Assembly: GCF_003931855.1 (NCBI RefSeq)
Contig: NZ_CP034248.1
Coordinates: forward strand, 1,302,001-1,366,000
Direction of reading: 5' to 3'
From: Paenibacillus lentus
GTDB taxonomy: Bacteria; Bacillota; Bacilli; Paenibacillales; Paenibacillaceae
Length of the DNA: 64,000 nt
Positions 28,378 to 36,954 of this stretch are shown piece after piece. Position 1 is the first letter of the stretch, and every line of letters begins with the position of its first letter. The position numbers were made by a program, and so were the translations under genes. The notes below the pieces were generated by a model that saw only the letters and a program-made list of their open reading frames with translations, had not been told where the DNA came from and ran no database searches.

Positions 28378-30308
28378 GCCAGAGCCAAAATAATCAAAGC
28401 GCAGGGAACTCCAGCTCCAGCGGTTTCGGCAGACGGGGCGGTCGCCGTGGCCCTGGTGGCCCGGGCGGCCATGGTGGTCATGGCGGCCCCGGTGTGGGGA
28501 TGCCGGCCGAGAAGGCGAAGGACTTCAAAGGTACGCTCAAACGCCTAATGACGTATATGCGTCCATTCAGGGTGCAGCTAGGTTCTGTGGTGCTCATGGC
28601 AATCCTGAGCACGGTCTTTGCCATTGTCAGCCCAAAGGTAATGGGTGAGGCGACGACGGTGCTGTTTGAAGGCATTATGGGCATGATAAACGAAATTCCG
28701 GGGGCTGCCATTGATTTTGATGCCATTGGGGAAATTATTCTTTATTTGCTCGGACTGTACTTGTTGAGTGCACTATTTAGTTATTTCCAGCAATATTTGA
28801 TGGCGGATGTATCCCAGAAGACGGTCTATAACTTACGGAAGCAAGTGAACGATAAGCTGTCGCGCTTGCCGCTGAAATACTATGATGCTAGAACGCACGG
28901 TGAAATTTTAAGCCGAGTGACCAACGATATGGATAACATTAGCTCGACCTTGCAGCAGAGCATGACACAACTGATTTCGTCGCTTCTGACCATTATCGGG
29001 GTTATCGTGATGATGCTGACGATCAGTCCGTTAATGACCTTGATTGCGATATTAACCATACCGCTGAGCATCGTGGCGATCACCTCGATCGCCAAGCGTT
29101 CCCAGCGTCAGTTTGTTCGGCAGCAGAAGGAGCTTGGTATGCTAAATGGCCATGTGGAGGAAATGTACACTGGTCACCAAGTTATTAAAGTATTTGGACG
29201 CGAGCAGAAATCGTTAGAGCAATTCGATGAAATTAACGAACGTTTGTATGAGGCGGGCTGGAAAGCGCAATTTATTTCAGGCGTAATTATGCCGATTATG
29301 AGTTTTATCGGCAACATTGGTTATGTACTTGTTGCTGTAGTAGGCGGAATACTGGTCTTGAAGGGGAAAATTAAGATCGGAGACGTACAGGCGTTTATCC
29401 AGTACACGAGACAGCTATCGCATCCGATCTCGCAGACGGCTAATATTGCGAATATCATTCAATCCACTGTAGCGTCCTCGGAGCGTGTATTCGAGGTGCT
29501 GGACGAAGTAGAAGAAATACCTGATCCAACGCATCCCGTTAAAGTTGAGAAGCCGAAAGGCGAGGTCTCCTTTAATCACGTTCGCTTTGGTTACCAGGAT
29601 CAGACGATGCTGATCGAGGATATGAGCATTCATGCCTCGAAAGGACAGACGGTTGCGATCGTTGGGCCGACGGGCGCTGGAAAGACGACGCTGATCAATC
29701 TGCTCATGCGCTTCTATGAGGTGAATGGCGGAGCAATTACGATTGACGGCGTCAATATTGCGGATATGAGCCGCGGGGATTTGCGCAGCCTGTTTGGAAT
29801 GGTGCTGCAGGATACATGGCTGTTCAATGGCTCGATTCGTGACAATATCGCCTATGGACGAGAGGGAGCGACTGAGGAGGATATTGTCGAGGCAGCGAAG
29901 ACGGCGCAGGCGGATCATTTTATTCGCACATTGCCCGAGGGCTATGATACGATCCTGAATGAGGAAGCCTCTAACATTTCACAGGGCCAGAAGCAGCTGC
30001 TGACGATCGCCCGGGCTGTTCTCGCCGATCCGGCTATTCTTATTCTGGATGAAGCGACGAGCAGCGTGGATACGCGGACGGAGATTTATATCCAGAAAGC
30101 GATGAATGAGCTCATGAAGGGGCGAACGAGCTTTGTCATTGCCCACCGTCTATCGACGATTAAGGATGCGGATTTGATTCTTGTGATGAACCACGGATCA
30201 GTGATTGAGCAGGGCACGCACGATGAATTGCTGGCTCAGGGCGGATTCTATGCCGATCTGTATAATAGCCAATTCTCCAAGGGCGGCTTCGATCTTGAGG
30301 TAGGTTGA
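28374..30308 (+). CDS. Heterodimeric ABC exporter subunit with canonical Walker B (BmrD-like)
   Basis: 644 residues. A Gly/Arg/His-rich N-terminal stretch (about 15-40, RRGGRRGPGGPGGHGGHGG) precedes a six-helix exporter domain and ATPase. Walker A is GPTGAGKTT, Walker B ILILDEATSSVD and the H-loop IAHRLST, all canonical, but the signature is ISQGQKQLLTIARA and not LSGGQ. That is complementary to the first subunit: its altered signature faces the partner's degenerate Walker site. Last gene of the marR operon. The Gly-rich extension is cytosolic and of unknown purpose. Confidence 0.92.
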   Translation: MSQSQNNQSAGNSSSSGFGRRGGRRGPGGPGGHGGHGGPGVGMPAEKAKDFKGTLKRLMTYMRPFRVQLGSVVLMAILSTVFAIVSPKVMGEATTVLFEGIMGMINEIPGAAIDFDAIGEIILYLLGLYLLSALFSYFQQYLMADVSQKTVYNLRKQVNDKLSRLPLKYYDARTHGEILSRVTNDMDNISSTLQQSMTQLISSLLTIIGVIVMMLTISPLMTLIAILTIPLSIVAITSIAKRSQRQFVRQQKELGMLNGHVEEMYTGHQVIKVFGREQKSLEQFDEINERLYEAGWKAQFISGVIMPIMSFIGNIGYVLVAVVGGILVLKGKIKIGDVQAFIQYTRQLSHPISQTANIANIIQSTVASSERVFEVLDEVEEIPDPTHPVKVEKPKGEVSFNHVRFGYQDQTMLIEDMSIHASKGQTVAIVGPTGAGKTTLINLLMRFYEVNGGAITIDGVNIADMSRGDLRSLFGMVLQDTWLFNGSIRDNIAYGREGATEEDIVEAAKTAQADHFIRTLPEGYDTILNEEASNISQGQKQLLTIARAVLADPAILILDEATSSVDTRTEIYIQKAMNELMKGRTSFVIAHRLSTIKDADLILVMNHGSVIEQGTHDELLAQGGFYADLYNSQFSKGGFDLEVG

Positions 30309-30390
30309 TGGTTTTGCATGATTCGCTTGCTCCGGATTGAAATTCATGGTAATAATTAAAGTGTAATAAAAAAATCGATTTTAACGATAC

Positions 30391-30516
30391 GGAGGACCCT
30401 TAGACGATGGAGTAAGAACACGTTCCCACTAAGACAACTTGTCAGCAGGCAAGCGGCGCTCTCTTAATGAGAGGGACGGTCAGGGATACGTGTGTCGACT
30501 TAGGGTCTTCTTTTTT
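30391..30516 (+). promoter_or_regulatory. Attenuator leader of the ABC-F gene
   Basis: A 10-base-pair stem can form between GGAGGACCCT (30391-30400) and AGGGTCTTCT (30502-30511), with two G-U pairs and a T-run at 30511-30516, giving an intrinsic terminator. The 5' arm contains the ribosome-binding site of a two-codon uORF. Between the arms are further helices, including CTCTC-TTAAT-GAGAG (30460-30474). Ribosomes on the uORF would disrupt the terminator, as in antibiotic-responsive leaders of ABC-F resistance genes. The promoter is probably in the A/T-rich stretch at 30330-30380. Confidence 0.65.
30407..30415 (+). CDS. Two-codon upstream ORF (Met-Glu-stop) in the ABC-F leader
   Basis: ATG-GAG-TAA preceded by GGAGG with a spacing of 11 bases. 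It is far too short to be a functional protein. Its likely role is to place a ribosome that stalls in the presence of antibiotic and prevents terminator formation. Very short uORFs of this kind are known in Listeria lmo0919-type leaders. Confidence 0.5.
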   Translation: ME

Positions 30517-30675
30517 ATACTTAAAAAGATAAATACGATCATAACCCGAGCGGAGGAGCGGGTATTGGCCTCTTCTGTCTTTCTGGTCGTATGCCCTATT
30601 TTCGCGTATTTGACCGTGTGCCGCTGGCCACGGTTATTTGCGTTGCCACACTGCGGAAACGGGGGATGATGTGAA

Positions 30676-32550
30676 ATGACGATGATATTATCCGTCAAGG
30701 ATTTAATGAAGGAATGGAACGGCACTGTTTTATTTGAGAATATATCGTTCGAGGTTAGCCGGGGTGAGCGTCTGGCGCTGTATGGCCGGAACGGTTCGGG
30801 GAAGACGACTTTGCTTGAGGGATTGCTCGGCAAGTTCAGCTTCGACAATGGGCGCATTCACCGAATATTACCGCAAGAAGAGTGGGGCTGGATGGAACAG
30901 CAGGTCGATCGCGGTTCATCGCTTACGCTGCTGGAATATGTTCAGTCCAGATCCGGTGATATTTATGGGGTAAAACGAGAACTGGAGCTGCTGCAGATTG
31001 AAATGGGCTCGGGCTGCGCTTCGGAGACGAGTATGGAGAGATACGGTTTCATTTATGAGCAGTATATGCAGTTAGGCGGTTATGACTGGGAAGTCAAGGT
31101 AGAGAAGCGTTTGTTTCAAATGAATTTAGCACCAGAGCTGTGGCAGCTGAAATTCGGACAATTGAGCGGGGGACAGAAGACGCGGGCGCAGTTGGCTGCT
31201 CTTATGGTTCGAGAGCCCAAGTTCGTCCTGCTGGATGAACCGACGAATCATCTGGATACGGAGTCTTTGAATTGGCTGGAGCAATGGGTGAGCAGCTATG
31301 ATGGGACTATATTGTACGTGTCGCATGACCGGACATTTATGGATCGGACGGCTACCTCTATATTAGAGCTGCAGCCGGATGGCTGTCGGCGTTATGCTGG
31401 CGGATATCGTGATTACCGCGAGCAGAAGGAGCTTGAGCGACGTACTCAAATGACGCTATACAAGAAGCAAGAGCAGGAGCGCCAAGCACTGGAGCAGTCC
31501 ATTCGGCGTTATCAGGAATGGTTCCACCAAGCCCACCGGGCCGCTCGCGCTGATCATTTGGATGTAGCCATTACAGCCAGCTATTATAAGGCTAAGGCGA
31601 AGAAGAATATCTCTCGTTATCATGCGAAGCAGAAGGAGCTTGAGCGATTGGAACGGGATCGAGTGGAGAAGCCTCACGAAGCGAAAGTGCTGCAAATGAA
31701 CCTGCGGGATGGAGCGTTTGCGGCGTCTACTTTGCTGCGTATGAACGATGTACGATTCGGCTACGAGGATGCTGCTGGTGAGAGGAGAAGCGTCTGGTTG
31801 TTTAATCAGTTTAATCTCCAGATAGAACGGGGGGATCGGGTCGGTGTTCTGGGGCCGAATGGCTCAGGCAAGTCTACTTTGTTAAAGCTAATCACAGGGC
31901 AGCTTGCAACGTCTTCAGGCATAGTGACCCTGCATCCGCAAGCTTCGATCGGGTATTTTGCGCAGGAACTGAACAATTTGGAGGAGAGCCAGACGATATT
32001 GGACAGTCTGTTGGGATTGCCGAACATGACCGAGTCGCATGCAAGAACGATTTTGGGCTGCTTCTTATTTTCGAGAGAAGAGGTTTATAAGAAAATAGGG
32101 GATTTGAGCATGGGGGAGAAATGCAGGGTGGCATTTCTTAAGCTTTTTTTCGGCGAGTCCAACCTGCTGATCCTCGATGAACCGACTAACTATTTGGACA
32201 TTGATACGCGAGAAGTGGTGGAAGAGGCGCTTTGCGCCTACCCGGGAGCGCTGATGATCGTAACTCACGACAGATATTTGGCCCGCAAGGTATGCAATCG
32301 GCTGCTGCTGCTGGATAGGCAGAAGGAGCCCGAATGGTTCCCGGGTACGGTGGATGAATATGAATCGAAGGATCGAAGCCATCGGCTGGATGCGGAAGAG
32401 CAAAGGATGGAAAATGAACGGGAGCGCCTGGAGCTGGAATTGGCATTTTTGATGGGGCGGGAGGAACCAAATTCCCTTGAGGAACGCAACGAATTAATGG
32501 CGGCGATCTCTGAAATCCGCAGGCAGATCGATAAGCTTTCTGAGCTCTAG
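30676..32550 (+). CDS. ABC-F protein, probable ribosomal protection factor
   Basis: 624 residues with two ATPase domains and no membrane part. Domain 1 has GRNGSGKTT, LSGGQKTRAQLAALM and FVLLDEPTNHLD. Domain 2 has GPNGSGKST, LSMGEKCRVAFLKLFF and LLILDEPTNYLD. A charged helical linker of about 95 residues (about 240-340, rich in Gln/Arg/Glu) corresponds to the element that reaches the peptidyl-transferase centre in antibiotic-resistance ABC-Fs. The C-terminus is another coiled coil. The attenuator leader strongly suggests inducible resistance, for example to lincosamides, streptogramins A or pleuromutilins; the exact drug cannot be read. GGGGGATGATG lies before the ATG. Confidence 0.88.
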   Translation: MTMILSVKDLMKEWNGTVLFENISFEVSRGERLALYGRNGSGKTTLLEGLLGKFSFDNGRIHRILPQEEWGWMEQQVDRGSSLTLLEYVQSRSGDIYGVKRELELLQIEMGSGCASETSMERYGFIYEQYMQLGGYDWEVKVEKRLFQMNLAPELWQLKFGQLSGGQKTRAQLAALMVREPKFVLLDEPTNHLDTESLNWLEQWVSSYDGTILYVSHDRTFMDRTATSILELQPDGCRRYAGGYRDYREQKELERRTQMTLYKKQEQERQALEQSIRRYQEWFHQAHRAARADHLDVAITASYYKAKAKKNISRYHAKQKELERLERDRVEKPHEAKVLQMNLRDGAFAASTLLRMNDVRFGYEDAAGERRSVWLFNQFNLQIERGDRVGVLGPNGSGKSTLLKLITGQLATSSGIVTLHPQASIGYFAQELNNLEESQTILDSLLGLPNMTESHARTILGCFLFSREEVYKKIGDLSMGEKCRVAFLKLFFGESNLLILDEPTNYLDIDTREVVEEALCAYPGALMIVTHDRYLARKVCNRLLLLDRQKEPEWFPGTVDEYESKDRSHRLDAEEQRMENERERLELELAFLMGREEPNSLEERNELMAAISEIRRQIDKLSEL

Positions 32551-32628
32551 AGGGGCGGAAATGGGCTCGGAGGAATTGAATACAAAGATGGGATTAGGGG
32601 CGGGATGTAGCCAGGCCCGTAATTTACG

Positions 32629-32757
32629 CTGGATTTCATGCTATTAAAAAGACTGAGCAGAGCCATATAAGGTGCTTTATCAGTTTTTAAGGGCATGAAA
32701 TCCTTTTTTTCTTTCCAACACCTTCCATTACTTTATAATACAAGAAATCCATCTATA
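32629..32757 (+). repeat. Dispersed structured intergenic repeat, copy B
   Basis: GGATTTCATG (32631-32640) and CATGAAATCC (32694-32703) are the arms of a 73-base hairpin whose stem continues as TTAAAAA against TTTTTAA. ATACAAGAAATCC follows at 32738-32750. Copy A at 23591-23720 (opposite strand) has the same plan. It lies in the 294-base gap between the ABC-F gene and the small transporter, where nothing else was recognised. Confidence 0.7.
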
Positions 32758-32844
32758 TAAGTGAACGTTTAGGTTAGCAGAAACAAATTTAATCATGTCC
32801 AAGCACGATTTTGATGGCCGCATGGGTTGGTGTTCCTATCTAGT

Positions 32845-33189
32845 TTATCTAGCCAGCAAGTATACGCCGAATAGGATAACGGCCACGCCGGCTAATTTAG
32901 TGGCTGAAATCGACTCACCAAATAAGAAGTATGCAGGAATAAGAGCGAGAACATAGGCGAAGGCTTGCATCGGATAAGCTACGCTTAGGGGCAAGCGGGT
33001 CAGCACGGCGAACCAAAGTATGGTGGCAAGCCCATAGAGTCCTATGCCGCCGATAATCATCGGGGATAGAATGAGCTTATTCCATACGAGCCCGCCTGAT
33101 CGGGTGAGTCCGATCTTGAAGAGAACTTGGCCTGTGACTAGTAACAGAATATTGCCAAGCAGCAAAAGATAACTAATTGTTTTTTCCAT
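32845..33189 (-). CDS. Small four-helix DMT/SMR-type transporter protein
   Basis: 114 residues with four hydrophobic helices and a short length typical of SMR/EmrE-like or half-size EamA proteins. Conserved-looking segments are GQVLFKIGLTRSG in the first half and PLSVAYPMQAFAYVLALIPAYFLFGESIS in the second, the latter resembling ArnE/EamA. GAGGAG-type sequence AGGAGG lies 8 bases before the ATG at 33189, which I prefer to a start 17 codons upstream. The substrate is unknown; it would act as a homodimer or with a partner not seen here. Confidence 0.8.
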   Translation of the reverse strand: MEKTISYLLLLGNILLLVTGQVLFKIGLTRSGGLVWNKLILSPMIIGGIGLYGLATILWFAVLTRLPLSVAYPMQAFAYVLALIPAYFLFGESISATKLAGVAVILFGVYLLAR

Positions 33190-33531
33190 TAAGAGCCTCC
33201 TGAGCTTAAGGATCGCCACTTCTTGGGTCAGACGAAGCACCTGGCTCGTCAGCTTGGTAAGGACAATCGTAAGATAAAGTATGAGGGAGAATCAGTAGCA
33301 CGATGCTGAACAATATCCGTACAGAGCATACTGCTCCCCGAGCCTCTGCCTTTTGACCAGCTCCAGACGATGGGCAGAAGGACAACGGATGTCGATACCG
33401 ATCGTATGTTAATGAACACCTTTGGTCATCGCCGTTCTATTATATCGCATCGCGCTCATAATTACAGAGAGGGTAACCTTGATCATATTTCAAGTCAGAT
33501 ACTGAATGGTTCAGATAAACTGCCGCTGTAA
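33190..33531 (+). pseudogene. Possible decayed coding remnant
   Basis: Two plus-strand stretches look translated but have no start or ribosome-binding site. One runs to a TGA near 33312 (ending KIKYEGESVARC). The other runs from just after that to TAA at 33529-33531 (including NTFGHRRSIISHRAHNYREG and ending NGSDKLPL). They lie in different frames, as after a frameshift. I do not recognise a family. They mark the left edge of an AT-rich segment. The remaining bases to 33670 are non-coding. Confidence 0.3.
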
Positions 33532-33670
33532 GGATTCAAGTCGACTTTTTATTCGGCTAAAGTTGACTTCCAGTATGAATATAAAATAAAGAAAAATGCA
33601 GGTTATATTCCCAGGTAAAAAAATAGTTGATAATGTCATTTTGATTTGGTAAGCTTGAATAGAATTTGAG

Positions 33671-33689
33671 ATTGATAATCATTATCGTT
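33671..33689. promoter_or_regulatory. Fur box of the siderophore ABC operon
   Basis: ATTGATAATCATTATCGTT contains the palindrome GATAAT-C-ATTATC, matching the core of the Fur consensus. It lies about 135 bases before the binding-protein gene, so the operon should be repressed when iron is plentiful. Confidence 0.85.
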
Positions 33690-33823
33690 GTCTTTGTTTT
33701 GTTGCTATGCACTATAGTGAAATATAGATAATTATTTGAATAGCACATAAATAACATATGATATTAATTTCACTAATTCAAGAATTTGCTTGCTATCAAG
33801 CTTATATATCAAGGAGGATAATT

Positions 33824-34858
33824 ATGAAGAAGTCAATGTTTTTCAAATTAGTTGGTCTTATTGCAGTTCTGACTTTGATGTTAGCAGCTTGCTCAAATTC
33901 AAGTAATGAAGTAACTAATAATGAGCCAAAACCTGCTGAATCCAATGCAAGTCAAGAGGTTACTGCGCCTACGACAGTTGAGATCACTGATGTCCATGGA
34001 ACGGTTACTGTTCCTGTAAATCCAAAGAATGTAGTTGCTTTAGATAGCAGAACTTTTGAAACTTTAGCTGATTGGGGAATTGAATTAGCAGCTGCTCCAA
34101 AGCCTGTAATGCCTGCAGACTCACCTTATGTAGCTGATGCTTCAGTTCAAGATATCGGAAACCATCGTGAGCCAAATCTTGAAATTCTAGCAGCAGCAGA
34201 TCCTGAACTTGTAATTGTCGGCCAAAGATTTGCTAACTTTTATGAAGATATAAAGAAAATAGTGCCGAATGCAGTTGTTATTGACCTTAATTTTGATGTT
34301 TCTGAGGCAGCTGCTACACCTGGAGAAAACTTAGTAAACGGACTTAAGAATTCTACACTCGCTTTAGGTCAAATTTTTGATAAAAATGCAGAAGCTGAAA
34401 AATTAACAGCTGATTTTGATCAAGCGATCGAAAAGGCGAAGTCTGCCTATAATGGAACAGATACAGTTATGAGTGTCATCGTTTCTGGTGGGAATATTGG
34501 CTTTTCAGCTCCTAATTCTGGTCGTGTTTGGGGCCCAATGTATGAAATTTTTGGATGGGTTCCAGCATTAGAAGTTGACAAATCTTCTTCAGATCATCAA
34601 GGTGATGAAGTTTCTGTTGAAGCGATTGCCCAAAGCAATCCTGATTGGATTTTTGTACTAGATCGTGACGCTGCGGTATCTTCTACAGAGGGTGCAACTC
34701 CTGCTCAAGACGTTATTGATCATTCGCCTGCCCTTAAAAACACAAAGGCTGTTTCTGAAGGAAAGATTGTGTATGCACCAGACGATACTTATACAAATGA
34801 ATCAATACAAACTTATCTAGAGTTATTTGAGAATCTTGCAAATACTTTAGCTAAGTAG
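33824..34858 (+). CDS. Siderophore-binding lipoprotein of an iron ABC transporter (YclQ-like)
   Basis: 344 residues. The lipoprotein signal has lipobox LAAC (Cys at about 24). The periplasmic-binding-protein fold follows, with ITDVHGTVTVPVNPKNVVALD at its start and NLEILAAADPELVIVGQR further on, typical of FatB/YclQ (petrobactin/catecholate siderophore) binders. AAGGAGG at 33811-33817 fixes the ATG at 33824. First gene of a four-gene importer (binding protein, two permeases, ATPase) under a Fur box. Codons are clearly A/T-rich (AAT, GAA, TTA) compared with the genes on either side of the segment, suggesting acquisition. Confidence 0.92.
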   Translation: MKKSMFFKLVGLIAVLTLMLAACSNSSNEVTNNEPKPAESNASQEVTAPTTVEITDVHGTVTVPVNPKNVVALDSRTFETLADWGIELAAAPKPVMPADSPYVADASVQDIGNHREPNLEILAAADPELVIVGQRFANFYEDIKKIVPNAVVIDLNFDVSEAAATPGENLVNGLKNSTLALGQIFDKNAEAEKLTADFDQAIEKAKSAYNGTDTVMSVIVSGGNIGFSAPNSGRVWGPMYEIFGWVPALEVDKSSSDHQGDEVSVEAIAQSNPDWIFVLDRDAAVSSTEGATPAQDVIDHSPALKNTKAVSEGKIVYAPDDTYTNESIQTYLELFENLANTLAK

Positions 34859-34879
34859 TGTATAAAGGAGTATGAGGCA

Positions 34880-35893
34880 GTGCCGAAGAATATAATACAA
34901 ATAAATGCTGGGGTTGAGAGCGCTCAACCCCAGCGTTATAATCACAATAAGATATGGACAAAACCCTTTATATTAGCGATTATAGTTGTTTTTATTTTAG
35001 GTATTATATCACTGTTTACTGGAGTTTATGATATACGAGGGCAAGACGATGGAATGGAAATGTTTTTCATCACTCGTGTTCCAAGAACAGCTGCACTAAT
35101 GCTAACTGGAGCTGCAATGTCAATGGCAGGACTTGTCATGCAGCTGATTACACAGAATCGTTTGGTTGAACCTACTACAACAGGAACGATTGAATGGGCA
35201 GGTTTGGGGCTTCTTTTTGTTTATTTGTTATTTCCAGCGCCAACTTTAGTCCTAAGAATGACGGGGGCAATCATTTTTTCTTTTATAGGAACAATGATTT
35301 TCTTTTTGTTTCTAAGAAGAGTTAAACTACGCTCGTCTTTAATTGTTCCGATTATCGGGATGATGCTTGGAGCAATCATATCCGCGATTTCCACCTTTGT
35401 TGGACTCGTTTTTCAAATGACACAAAATATTGAGAACTGGTTTGTAGGTTCTTTTGCTGCGGTTCAGGTTGGAAGATATGAGTATCTATGGATCATTGTT
35501 GTTGTTACTTTATTTATTTTTATTTATGCTAATCGACTGACTTTAGCTGGACTAGGGGAAGATGTTTCAACAAGTCTTGGAGTAAATTATAATAGGATCA
35601 TTCTTATTGGTACTGGTCTTATTTCTTTTGCCGTTGGAATTGTTGCAGCTGTTATTGGAAATTTACCTTTTTTAGGTTTAATCGTACCGAATATTGTTTC
35701 CATGTATCGAGGAGATGATCTGAGGAGTAACTTGCCCTGGGTATGTGTGATAGGAATGGGCACGATAACTGTTTGTGACATCATTTCTCGAACAATTATA
35801 ATGCCTTTTGAAGTACCTGTCTCTTTAATACTTGGAACAGTAGGATCAGTCGTATTTATTGTCATTTTATTGAGACAGAGGAGGCTACGATGA
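34880..35893 (+). CDS. Iron-siderophore ABC transporter permease 1 (YclN-like)
   Basis: 337 residues of FecCD type with about nine membrane helices. Conserved blocks are RVPRTAALMLTGAAMSMAGLVMQ near residues 56-78 and GNLPFLGLIVPNIVSMYRGDD near the C-terminus, where the ATPase docks. The start is GTG with AAAGGAG upstream. It overlaps the next permease by 4 bases. It forms the heterodimeric membrane channel with the following gene and is A/T-rich like the rest of the operon. Confidence 0.93.
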   Translation: MPKNIIQINAGVESAQPQRYNHNKIWTKPFILAIIVVFILGIISLFTGVYDIRGQDDGMEMFFITRVPRTAALMLTGAAMSMAGLVMQLITQNRLVEPTTTGTIEWAGLGLLFVYLLFPAPTLVLRMTGAIIFSFIGTMIFFLFLRRVKLRSSLIVPIIGMMLGAIISAISTFVGLVFQMTQNIENWFVGSFAAVQVGRYEYLWIIVVVTLFIFIYANRLTLAGLGEDVSTSLGVNYNRIILIGTGLISFAVGIVAAVIGNLPFLGLIVPNIVSMYRGDDLRSNLPWVCVIGMGTITVCDIISRTIIMPFEVPVSLILGTVGSVVFIVILLRQRRLR

Positions 35894-36954
35894 ACGCATT
35901 AGGATATAGTGATAAAGAAAATGTCAAAATCGATTCTAGCCTTCATAATAAACATAGATCAGCCAGAGCTTTTCGTTCCAAGAAAGAAGAAAAACGTTAT
36001 TGGATTTTGCTGATAGCATTGATTGCACTGGGTATATTTTCTTCATATGGACTTTTGGTTTATAATAATCCGGTTCCAGTAGATTCTCCTTCTTTTATCC
36101 CAGTTGTTAAAAGAAGGCTGGTTGCTCTGGGGGCGATGATTATTGCAGCAATTTGTCAGAGTTTGGCGACCGTCGCATTCCAATCGATTACGAATAATAG
36201 GATTATAACTCCTTCACTTTTAGGTTTTGAAGCACTTTACTCAACAATTCATACGAGTACCATGTTTTTCTTTGGTGTTGGTGCATTTATAAGCTTTACT
36301 GGTGTTGGATCATTCGTATTTCAAGTTGTCCTTATGGTTTTGCTGTGTTTGATCCTTTATGGATGGCTGCTTTCTGGAAAGTATGGGAACTTACAGATTA
36401 TGCTTTTGGTGGGAATTATTATTGGAGTTGGGCTGAGGTCTCTATCCTCTTTTATGAGAAGACTTCTTGCGCCGTCTGAGTTTGATATTTTACAGGCAAG
36501 ATTATTTGCTTCTGTCAATAATGCGGATGCTGGCTATTTTCCTATTGCAATTCCAATTGTAATCATTGTAGCAATCCTTCTGTTTGCTTATTCCAAGAAA
36601 TTAAATGTGTTGTCACTTGGGAAGAATGTCTCCCCTTCTTTGGGAGTTAATCATAAATTTGGCGTAATTTATGCTCTTGTATTAGTTTCTATATTGATGT
36701 CCATATCCACAGCTTTAGTTGGACCACTTACATTCTATGGTTTTTTAGTTGCAACTTTGAGTTATCTAGCAGCGCCAACTTATGATCACAAATATATTTT
36801 TCCAATGGCTTTTGCTATCGGATTTTTGATAATAACGGGTGCATACTTCTTTATGTATCATGTATTCAATGCTCAGGGTGTTGTTTCAATTATTATCGAA
36901 CTGTTTGGTGGAATAACATTTTTAATTGTAATCTTAAGGAAGAGGGCTCTATGA
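35890..36954 (+). CDS. Iron-siderophore ABC transporter permease 2 (YclO-like)
   Basis: 354 residues, FecCD family, preceded by a charged N-terminal stretch of about 40 residues. The block RRLVALGAMIIAAICQSLATVAFQSITNNRI corresponds to the first conserved helix pair and LVGPLTFYGFLVATLSYL to the late conserved loop. It starts within the stop of permease 1 and overlaps the ATPase by 4 bases. Partner subunit of the same importer. Confidence 0.93.
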   Translation: MNALGYSDKENVKIDSSLHNKHRSARAFRSKKEEKRYWILLIALIALGIFSSYGLLVYNNPVPVDSPSFIPVVKRRLVALGAMIIAAICQSLATVAFQSITNNRIITPSLLGFEALYSTIHTSTMFFFGVGAFISFTGVGSFVFQVVLMVLLCLILYGWLLSGKYGNLQIMLLVGIIIGVGLRSLSSFMRRLLAPSEFDILQARLFASVNNADAGYFPIAIPIVIIVAILLFAYSKKLNVLSLGKNVSPSLGVNHKFGVIYALVLVSILMSISTALVGPLTFYGFLVATLSYLAAPTYDHKYIFPMAFAIGFLIITGAYFFMYHVFNAQGVVSIIIELFGGITFLIVILRKRAL

